NCBI GenBank assembly: GCA_003669055.1
Contig: RAYB01000006.1
Span: 1-64,000, forward strand
Direction of reading: 5' to 3'
Source of the DNA: a bacterium 1XD21-70
Lineage (GTDB): Bacteria > Bacillota > Clostridia > Lachnospirales > Lachnospiraceae
DNA: 64,000 nucleotides
Shown: in pieces, positions 20,355 through 26,626 of the stretch
Layout of the letters: each line of letters begins with the position of its first letter
Position numbering within the stretch: the stretch's first letter is position 1
Translations under genes and position numbers: made by a program
Notes under the pieces: model-generated
What the model was told of the DNA's origin: nothing
What the model saw: the letters and a program-made list of their open reading frames with translations, nothing else
The model's database searches: none

Positions 20355-21302
20355 TTAAAAATAAGTTTTTATCAGTTCATTAAGAGCCTTTGCATTTTCT
20401 AATTGGGGCAGATGCTTTGTTTCCGGAATAAATGCAGTTTCAATAGCCGGATTGAGATCTTTATATTTATCTAATTTTTCTGTAATGTTGTCTATTCCTG
20501 CCCCTCCGATGAGATAGATACTATGATTGATTTTTTTGAGGGCATTATTTATATTACATTTGGTATAATTACACCGTTGGCTGGCATAGATTGATTTAGG
20601 CGATACTCCTAGGTGTGCAGCTTCATAATAAGAGTTAATCCATTCAGGAGTAATACAATATTGATTATAGAAAATCCTTTTTTTAGCCTCTGATTCAATA
20701 AAATTCCTACTGACGGCAATGTGGTAGAGGAGAGTGCCTATGACAGGAATATCAACTATCTTTTTATAAAACCTAGCCCTCTTTCCCGGGATTTTACAAT
20801 ACTCCGAGAGATCCAATGGGTTAACCAACATAATCCGGTCAAATATATCCGGTTCATTGGAACAAGCCATAATCGGAATAGAAGCCGATTCTCCAGTAGC
20901 AATAACATTCGTGCGATGTCCAATTTCAGATTTTATAAAATCGGTAATCAACTGCACATAAAGATAATTCGTGTAAGTCGTATTAATCTTTTCTGAATGC
21001 CCACAACCTAACAGATCAACTGCATAGACCGTATAATTTTCTGCAAGAAGAGGGATCAGTTCTTTCCATTCATAACTGCTAGAAGCAGCATTCAAATCAT
21101 GAATCAAAAGCACAGGCTTCCCCACCCCCACCTTCCGATAATAAATATCCCCCAAACGCCATTGGAAATGATGGGATTCTTGTTGATTTGTATAGTTATT
21201 TCTGATAGCCTTTATTTTAATTATTTTATTGATAAAAGCAGTAGTAGTGATTGTACTAGAAGATAAAATCAATAAAGTTAAAATCTTATTTTTAGCTTTC
21301 AT
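20355..21302 (-). CDS. Alpha/beta-hydrolase, membrane-anchored
   Basis: A 315-residue alpha/beta-hydrolase-fold protein. An N-terminal hydrophobic stretch (about residues 6-24) after MKAKNK is a signal anchor. The oxyanion region VLLIHDLNAASSSYEW, the VDLLGCGHS block and the nucleophile elbow ATGESAS (Ser) are visible, and the candidate catalytic His is in ETKHLPQ near the C-terminus. The substrate is unknown. The ATG at 21302 has a perfect AGGAGG site, so the longer upstream reading is rejected. It sits between the two parS sites, on the lagging orientation, and has its own promoter at 21413-21441. Confidence 0.82.
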   Translation of the reverse strand: MKAKNKILTLLILSSSTITTTAFINKIIKIKAIRNNYTNQQESHHFQWRLGDIYYRKVGVGKPVLLIHDLNAASSSYEWKELIPLLAENYTVYAVDLLGCGHSEKINTTYTNYLYVQLITDFIKSEIGHRTNVIATGESASIPIMACSNEPDIFDRIMLVNPLDLSEYCKIPGKRARFYKKIVDIPVIGTLLYHIAVSRNFIESEAKKRIFYNQYCITPEWINSYYEAAHLGVSPKSIYASQRCNYTKCNINNALKKINHSIYLIGGAGIDNITEKLDKYKDLNPAIETAFIPETKHLPQLENAKALNELIKTYF

Positions 21303-21405
21303 AAGTACCTCCTGAAAATATAAAACACTAACAAAAAAACCTCTCAATCATACCCTTAGTGCACAAGGTGTGTGAGTCCCTTTGTCCACTGAGGCTACCA
21401 AACCT
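21303..21405 (-). other. Structured leader of the hydrolase gene
   Basis: Between the promoter and the gene, the minus-strand RNA can pair AGTG-ACAA-GG with CC-TTGT-CACT (about 21390-21354) with one mismatch and one bulge, and it has a GAGAGG followed by seven T (about 21349-21336). No known riboswitch family was recognised. It may be an attenuator. Confidence 0.35.
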
Positions 21406-21412
21406 TAAGATA

Positions 21413-21441
21413 AGTATAATACAAAATGGGCTTTGATACAA
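21413..21441 (-). promoter_or_regulatory. Promoter of the hydrolase gene
   Basis: On the minus strand, -35 TTGTAT (21436-21441) and -10 TATACT (21413-21418) are 17 bp apart. It lies 27 bp from the second parS site, so ParB binding or spreading could affect it. Confidence 0.5.
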
Positions 21442-21467
21442 TGAAAAAGTAAATTTTCTTTTATTAA

Positions 21468-21483
21468 TGTTTCACGTGAAACA
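21468..21483. other. parS site 2
   Basis: A second perfect TGTTTCACGTGAAACA palindrome, 692 bp before parA and 1164 bp from site 1. Two perfect copies of a 16-mer cannot be chance. Confidence 0.96.
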
Positions 21484-21539
21484 TCAATAAAAAACCCCTC
21501 CATTTATTCCGTTTATCCATATGAAAATTAATAAAAATG

Positions 21540-21548
21540 TGTTATAAT
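21540..21548 (+). promoter_or_regulatory. Extended -10 promoter reading toward parA
   Basis: TGTTATAAT (21540-21548) is a perfect extended -10 element (TGnTATAAT); no good -35 is present. It is the only clear plus-strand promoter between the parS site and parA. If it drives parAB, the leader is about 620 nt and contains the hairpin element and the tandem array. Confidence 0.5.
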
Positions 21549-21565
21549 GTACACGAAAGCGAAGA

Positions 21566-21693
21566 GCAGTGCGGAAAAAAATCATTAAGAGGCTGCGTTG
21601 TGCTCGCACAAAAGCAGCCTCTTAATGATTTTTTTCCATAGGGCCGAAGGCCCGTGAGCGAACTGGAGCGAAGCGGAAGTGAGCGGGCACTGC
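21566..21693. repeat. Nested inverted-repeat element with 24-bp perfect hairpin
   Basis: The outer arms GCAGTGC (21566-21572) and GCACTGC (21687-21693) enclose two hairpins. The first is a perfect 24-bp stem, 21573-21596 with 21614-21637, starting GGAAAAAAATC and ending in the complement, with a 17-nt loop that itself pairs TTGTG/CACAA. The second is GGGCC-GAA-GGCCC (21641-21653). The A7 and T7 tracts make the first stem look like a bidirectional terminator. The order suggests a three-way junction or a miniature mobile element. No transposase or target duplication is seen. Confidence 0.75.
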
Positions 21694-21720
21694 GGAGTAG
21701 AAATCAAGCGAGTTAGGAAA

Positions 21721-22106
21721 AAGCGAAGGCAAAGCCGAGCCAGCAAGAAAAAGCGAAGGCGAAGCCGAGCCAGCAAGAAAAAGCGAAGGCAAAGCCGAGC
21801 CAGCAAGAAAAAGCGAAGGCAAAGCCGAGCCAGCAAGAAAAAGCGAAGGCAAAGCCGAGCCAGCAAGAAAAAGCGAAGGCAAAGCCGAGCCAGCAGGAAA
21901 AGCGAAGGCAAAGCCGAGCCAGCAGGGAAAGCGAAGGCAAAGCCGAGCCAGCAGGGAAAGCGAAGGCAAAGCCGAGCCAGCAGGGAAAGCGAAGGCAAAG
22001 CCGAGCCAGCAGAAAAAGCCGAAGGCAAAGCCGAGCCAGCAGAAAAAGCCGAAGGCAAAGCCGAGCCAGCAGAAAAAGCGAGTGCAAAGCCGAGCCAACA
22101 AGAAAA
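21721..22106. repeat. Tandem array of thirteen 29-30-bp units upstream of parA
   Basis: Thirteen head-to-tail copies. Units 1-6 are 30 bp (core AAGCGAAGGCAAAGCCGAGC), units 7-10 are 29 bp, units 11-13 are 30 bp. Most units differ at 0-3 positions; the last is the most diverged (AGTGC, CCAAC). No stop codon occurs in several frames on either strand, so long open frames cross it, but the 29-bp units shift frame, so it is not a conserved repeat protein. No spacers, so not CRISPR. Downstream, 22107-22175 holds only the parA leader and its AAAAGGA site. Confidence 0.95.
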
Positions 22107-22175
22107 AGCAAGAATCCCCACCCCCCTCTAACCCTCAAAAAAACAAAGGTAGATAACAAATTAAAAGGAAAAAAC

Positions 22176-22943
22176 ATGGGAAGAATAATAGCAATTGCAA
22201 ACCAAAAAGGCGGAGTTGGCAAGACAACTACCGCGATCAACCTCTCCGCATGCCTTGCAGAAGCAGGACAAAGAGTATTAACTGTAGATTTCGACCCACA
22301 AGGAAACGCCACCAGCGGCCTAGGGTTTGAAAAAGGATACATGGACAAAACAGTTTACGAATTACTAATGGGAGAGTGTGAGATCCATGAATGCATTATC
22401 CAGGAAGTACAAAAAAATCTAGACATCCTACCATCTGATGTGGATTTAGCAGGGGCAGAAATAGAACTACTCGATGAAAAAGAAAAAGAAGCAAAACTCC
22501 GAAAAGAGTTAGATAAGATAGAAGCAAAATACGATTTCATAATCGTAGACTGCCCGCCATCTTTAAACCTTTTAACAATCAATGCCCTAACAGCAGCAGA
22601 TACCGTACTTGTCCCAATCCAATGCGAATATTATGCCCTAGAAGGGCTAAGCCAGATCATCCAAACCGTAGATTTGGTAAAAAAGAAACTAAACCCCAAA
22701 CTAGAACTAGAAGGCGTAGTTTTCACCATGTATGATGCAAGGACAAACCTTTCCTTAGAAGTAGTAGAAAATGTAAAAAACTACCTAAAAGGAACAATCT
22801 ACAAAACCATTATCCCAAGAAATGTAAGGCTTGCAGAGGCTCCAAGCCACGGAATGCCGATCAATCTTTATGACAACCGTTCGGCAGGGGCAGAAAGTTA
22901 CCGGATGTTGGCAGCAGAAGTGATCAGCAGAGGAGAAGTTTGA
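22176..22943 (+). CDS. parA: Chromosome partitioning ATPase ParA (Soj)
   Basis: Deviant-Walker ATPase that works with ParB and parS in origin segregation and, in Bacillus, controls DnaA. The P-loop is NQKGGVGKTTTAINL at residues 9-23, with the signature lysine, followed by VDFDPQGNATSG and the VDCPPSL box. The 255-residue length is typical. It overlaps the region before parB by sharing the stop. Codon use in about the first 220 residues is unusual: many CTA, CCA and C-ending codons and C over G on a leading-strand gene, unlike parB and the genes after it. Confidence 0.96.
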   Translation: MGRIIAIANQKGGVGKTTTAINLSACLAEAGQRVLTVDFDPQGNATSGLGFEKGYMDKTVYELLMGECEIHECIIQEVQKNLDILPSDVDLAGAEIELLDEKEKEAKLRKELDKIEAKYDFIIVDCPPSLNLLTINALTAADTVLVPIQCEYYALEGLSQIIQTVDLVKKKLNPKLELEGVVFTMYDARTNLSLEVVENVKNYLKGTIYKTIIPRNVRLAEAPSHGMPINLYDNRSAGAESYRMLAAEVISRGEV

Positions 22944-22945
22944 TT

Positions 22946-23896
22946 ATGGCAAAAGCAAAACGCGGATTAGGGAAAGGATTAGGGGCTTTTTTTGGGGAAG
23001 AGGTAGTTCAGGAAGTAACAAAAGACCAGGAGAATGAAAAAAAAGAAATAACATCAGAGAAAGATGATAATATAGCAGCAAAAGAAAATGAGGCAGAGAA
23101 CGAAAGCGGGGAGTTTTTTATCAAGATTTCCAGGATCGAACCAAACAGAGAACAGCCCCGGAAAGACTTTTCAGAAGAACAGTTACAGGAATTGGCAGAT
23201 TCCATCCGTCAATACGGCGTACTCCAGCCCTTATTAGTACAGAAAAAAGGGGATTTATATGAGATCGTTGCCGGAGAACGGCGTTGGCGTGCGGCTAAAA
23301 TGGCAGGCCTTAAAGAAATTCCGGTGGTGGTGCGGGAGTACGGAAAACAACAGGCAATGGAGATTGCACTGATCGAGAATGTGCAGAGAGAGGATTTAAA
23401 CCCAATTGAAGAGGCTGTTGCCTATCAAAGGCTGATGCAGGAATTCCATTTAAAACAGGAAGAGATTGCGGAAAGAGTTTCAAAGAACCGTTCCACAATT
23501 ACAAATAGCATGCGTCTGCTAAATTTGGTGCCAGAGATTCAGCAAATGCTGATTGACGGGTTGATAAGCAGCGGCCACGCCAGGGCTTTGTTAGCGGTAC
23601 CTGATCCTGCCCAGCAGCTGGCATTAGCAGAGAGAATCATAAAAGACCATTTAAGTGTAAGGGAAGTAGAAAAAGCAGTTAAAGCTTTAGGAAAAATACA
23701 AAAAGAAAAGAAAAAAGAAAAAGAAGATGAAGCCCTGGAATTGATTTTTAAAAATCTTGAAGAAAGAATGAAAACAGTAGTAGGGACAAAAGTAAATATT
23801 AACCGCAAAGACCGCAGCAAGGGGAAGATTGAGATAGAATATTATTCGGAGGCCGAATTGGAAAGAATTGTTGAATTGATAGAAACAATAGGATAG
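22946..23896 (+). CDS. parB: Chromosome partitioning protein ParB (Spo0J)
   Basis: CTP-switch clamp that loads at parS. It has an N-terminal ParA-stimulating stretch (KAKRGLGKGLGAFF), a Lys/Glu-rich linker, the ParB/Srx CTPase fold with GERRWRAAK, a helix-turn-helix that reads parS (about 160-220) and a C-terminal dimer domain. The ATG at 22946, two bases after the parA stop, has AGGAG 10 nt upstream; the in-frame TTG at 22940 lies too close. Its sites are the two parS palindromes upstream. Confidence 0.96.
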   Translation: MAKAKRGLGKGLGAFFGEEVVQEVTKDQENEKKEITSEKDDNIAAKENEAENESGEFFIKISRIEPNREQPRKDFSEEQLQELADSIRQYGVLQPLLVQKKGDLYEIVAGERRWRAAKMAGLKEIPVVVREYGKQQAMEIALIENVQREDLNPIEEAVAYQRLMQEFHLKQEEIAERVSKNRSTITNSMRLLNLVPEIQQMLIDGLISSGHARALLAVPDPAQQLALAERIIKDHLSVREVEKAVKALGKIQKEKKKEKEDEALELIFKNLEERMKTVVGTKVNINRKDRSKGKIEIEYYSEAELERIVELIETIG

Positions 23897-23906
23897 GAGT
23901 AAACGG

Positions 23907-24425
23907 ATGACGGAAAGTATATGGAATCTTTTGGGTATTGACCCTTTCTATATAATACTCGGACAAGCAGGGCTGACACTTATTTTGACCATTGTCGTTA
24001 TCGTATGTATTTTTAAAATAAGGAAATTATATCGCATCTATGATTATTTTATGAGAGGAAGGGATGCTGAAACCCTGGAGGATATTATCATTGAGCATAT
24101 CCAGGATATTCAGGAATTAAAATCCCAGGATCATGCCAATAAGGATCAAATCCGCACCAATAATAAAAACATGAGAGCCTCCTTCCAAAAGTTCGGTGTG
24201 GTAAGGTACAATGCTTTTAAGGGAATGGGAGGAAACCTAAGTTTTGCATTTGCTTTGTTAGACTATACTAATACAGGGTTTATTTTGAATTCAGTTCATA
24301 ATAGGGAAGGGTGCTATTTATATTTAAAGACCGTTGATAGGGGACAAACGGAAATTATGCTTGGAAATGAGGAGAAAGAAGCGCTGGAGCAAGCATTAGG
24401 ATATAAAAAATTGAAGGATATGTAG
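23907..24425 (+). CDS. DUF4446 family membrane protein
   Basis: A 172-residue protein with one N-terminal transmembrane segment (about 16-38), a helical charged region and a conserved globular C-terminal part with VRYNAFKGMGGNLSFAFALLD. This is the DUF4446 family, found next to parAB in many clostridia; function unknown. It begins 10 nt after parB and is in the same operon. The link with ParB suggests a role near the origin or membrane, but this is inference. Confidence 0.88.
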   Translation: MTESIWNLLGIDPFYIILGQAGLTLILTIVVIVCIFKIRKLYRIYDYFMRGRDAETLEDIIIEHIQDIQELKSQDHANKDQIRTNNKNMRASFQKFGVVRYNAFKGMGGNLSFAFALLDYTNTGFILNSVHNREGCYLYLKTVDRGQTEIMLGNEEKEALEQALGYKKLKDM

Positions 24426-24456
24426 AGAATCTTTTGGTTCTGATGGGGACAGTACA

Positions 24457-26130
24457 ATGAGGAAGCAGAAAAAAACCAAGAGCCAGGAACGGCAGGAACG
24501 TTTTGAAGAAATTTATATCCAGACATATGAGGATGTCTGTAGGTATATTCGTTTATTAATTCCCAATAGAGAAAAAGCAAAAAAATTGCTGATATTGACC
24601 TATGCAGATTTTTATTCCAATATAGTGGACTATTTTGGAAAAAGTAATATAGCAGAGTTGCTGCAGGAAAAAGCAGATGATATCGCTTTGCTTAAATTAG
24701 GGATCAGCCAAGAACAGATCCGGGCTGCCCATATGAAAAAAAGTAAAGGGATAGGTGTGCCAGAAAGCAATTCAGGGAAAGATAAGTTAGATGAGACATC
24801 TATTTTCTTTGAAATATGGGATTACCTAAAATTAGATGAAAATCAGGATGGGAATGGGAATTTTTCCAAAATTCGCTTTATAGGCATAAACCTGCTTTCT
24901 GCTGCCTTGCTCTTATCTGCGATTGCGGCATTAGTCTTTGGGGCAGGAAAAATCAAGCAAAAACTGGAATCATTGCGGAAGCCTTTTCTGGAATCATTGG
25001 CGGCGGAAGAAAGTAAGAGGCTAGAAGAAGAAGAGAAAAAGAAAAAGAAGAGTATCAAAATAGGAGGAAAAGCGGTTTATCTGTCAGAGGTTGGACAGGT
25101 TTTATATTCACTTCCCCTTGACCAGACGGAATTTGCGTCAGAAAACCCAGAAAATCCGGAAATCCAGGTAAGCAACGACGGATGGTCCTATTATCTTCCA
25201 TGCCCGGAAAGAAAAGATTCTGTTTTATCAGAAGTTTCTCCGGAACTGTTCCATACATTGTACCGGATGAGGGAAGGCAAGGGTGATATTGAGATTCTTT
25301 CCCGGGAAGTAGATGATTTTTGTATTTTTGAAGATAAAATCTATATCGAGAGTTTTGACAGAATCCAGGTGGTAGAGATGGGGGAGGATTTTGAAAAAAT
25401 AACCCCTGGGATTTATGTACACCAGGAAAATTGCGAGTTTTATCTCAGGGATATGTTAGGGCGTGCGGTACAAAAAGAAAAGGACGGGAATATCCATTAT
25501 GGAGACCGGATTTTTCAGATGGATTCCGACCGGATCGCGGATGTGGTAAAATCCGAGCAGGTGAAGGATGGCATACGGTATGAATTAAGAGATTTGGAAG
25601 ATTCACAAAAAGGGATTTACCGGGTCAAGAATGGGATCGGGGAACTTTTCATTGAGGAGGATATCACGATCGATAGTTTTTGTATTGCAGGGGATTATCT
25701 TTATTATAGTGCCTATATCAGAAACGGCGGTTCAGGAGCAAATTATAGTAAGATATTCCGTAAATCCCTGAAAGAAGAGAAGAAAAGGGAAAAAGTCCAT
25801 GATGAGTTTGGCGGACGGATCTGGCAGATGTATTATTGTGAGGAGAATAAGCAGATTTATGGGAACTATACGCCAAAGAATTGGACGAACAACCATGGAG
25901 TGATCGCAGTAATTGACCCTAGCGGAAAGATGAGTTATCTGAATGACAGTGAGCAGCGTTCGGTAAGAGAGACGACAGGAAATGATACCTTGGAGTTTGT
26001 GATGATGCGGGATAACCAGGTATACTGTTATTGGAAGGACTATCAGTGGGAAAAGGGGAAAGAGCCGGAGATCCTCTGGAGAGATGTAATTGTAATTCCT
26101 AATGGAAGCAGAACGAGGATAAAAGATTAA
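24457..26130 (+). CDS. Unknown membrane protein with sigma-like N-terminus and extracellular domain
   Basis: I do not recognise this 557-residue protein by family. The N-terminal cytoplasmic part (about 14-60) reads FEEIYIQTYEDVCRYIRLLI, which resembles region 2 of ECF sigma factors. A transmembrane segment follows (about 147-168), then a coiled, Lys/Glu-rich stalk and an outer domain of about 350 residues rich in short beta-strand repeats (YLYYSAYIRNG, GVIAVIDPSG), compatible with a beta-propeller. It starts 31 nt after DUF4446 and ends at a strong terminator. It could be a sensor or a signalling protein; no catalytic motif is seen. Confidence 0.75.
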   Translation: MRKQKKTKSQERQERFEEIYIQTYEDVCRYIRLLIPNREKAKKLLILTYADFYSNIVDYFGKSNIAELLQEKADDIALLKLGISQEQIRAAHMKKSKGIGVPESNSGKDKLDETSIFFEIWDYLKLDENQDGNGNFSKIRFIGINLLSAALLLSAIAALVFGAGKIKQKLESLRKPFLESLAAEESKRLEEEEKKKKKSIKIGGKAVYLSEVGQVLYSLPLDQTEFASENPENPEIQVSNDGWSYYLPCPERKDSVLSEVSPELFHTLYRMREGKGDIEILSREVDDFCIFEDKIYIESFDRIQVVEMGEDFEKITPGIYVHQENCEFYLRDMLGRAVQKEKDGNIHYGDRIFQMDSDRIADVVKSEQVKDGIRYELRDLEDSQKGIYRVKNGIGELFIEEDITIDSFCIAGDYLYYSAYIRNGGSGANYSKIFRKSLKEEKKREKVHDEFGGRIWQMYYCEENKQIYGNYTPKNWTNNHGVIAVIDPSGKMSYLNDSEQRSVRETTGNDTLEFVMMRDNQVYCYWKDYQWEKGKEPEILWRDVIVIPNGSRTRIKD

Positions 26131-26174
26131 AAGAAGGTGCTTTGGTTGACATAATACCAAAGCACCTTCTTTTT
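26129..26174. terminator. Bidirectional terminator
   Basis: An 18-bp perfect stem (26129-26146 with 26156-26173) beginning AAAAGAAGGTGC, with A-run and T-run at the ends, lies between convergent genes and can end transcription from both sides. Confidence 0.92.
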
Positions 26175-26180
26175 AACCAA

Positions 26181-26408
26181 CTATTCATCGAATAACACAA
26201 CAACATAAAATCCCCGGTCATTTTCATGTATTTCTTTGATGATTCCTTTTCTGGATTTAATACGGTCACGAGCCGGGAAACAGCCGGACATAGCTACGGC
26301 AGGTTCGATGATATAGCTGTAGGTAACTCCTTCGCGTTCAATGATTTCAACTTCATCGCCGGTTTTTACAAGCCCTTGGCGTTCCATTTTAAATTCGACC
26401 TCTCTCAT
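26181..26408 (-). CDS. Small conserved-looking protein of unknown function
   Basis: A 75-residue protein, MREVEFKMERQ onward, rich in beta-strand-like segments (VEIIEREGVTYSYIIEP, GFYVVVLFDE). It has the GxxGxV and hydrophobic alternation of a small beta-barrel (SH3-like) domain. The ATG has a CGGAGG site 8 nt upstream. It is on the minus strand and convergent with the preceding gene, sharing its terminator. No named family recognised. Confidence 0.65.
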   Translation of the reverse strand: MREVEFKMERQGLVKTGDEVEIIEREGVTYSYIIEPAVAMSGCFPARDRIKSRKGIIKEIHENDRGFYVVVLFDE

Positions 26409-26526
26409 GCTTTTTCCTCCGCTTTTTGTACCCTCAGCCGATAAGGGAATATTTGGATTATAACATATTTTCCATAATCTTTCTATGGAAGGGAAATTAG
26501 ATTTATCTAGAAAGCGGAAAAGATTC

Positions 26527-26556
26527 TTGAGTTTTTTAGTTGATATCAGTTATAAT
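26527..26556 (+). promoter_or_regulatory. Promoter of the decarboxylase-gmk-holB operon
   Basis: -35 TTGAGT (26527-26532) and -10 TATAAT (26551-26556), spacer 18 bp. A start near 26563 puts the first possible TTG of the long open frame (26540) upstream of the transcript and supports the start at 26627. Confidence 0.6.
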
Positions 26557-26626
26557 AAACTATCAAGAATTTGATGAAAGGCCAGGATTTCTTAACCGGC
26601 TTTTATTACAGGGAAAGGCAGTTAAA

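Noticed and set aside
21721-22106. CRISPR array
   Set aside because: Units are directly adjacent with no unique spacers, and there are no cas genes.
21585-22348. Long open frames on both strands across the tandem array (hydrophobic or basic repeat proteins)
   Set aside because: The repeat unit has no stop in several frames, so open frames arise automatically. Four 29-bp units shift the frame and no ribosome binding site fits.
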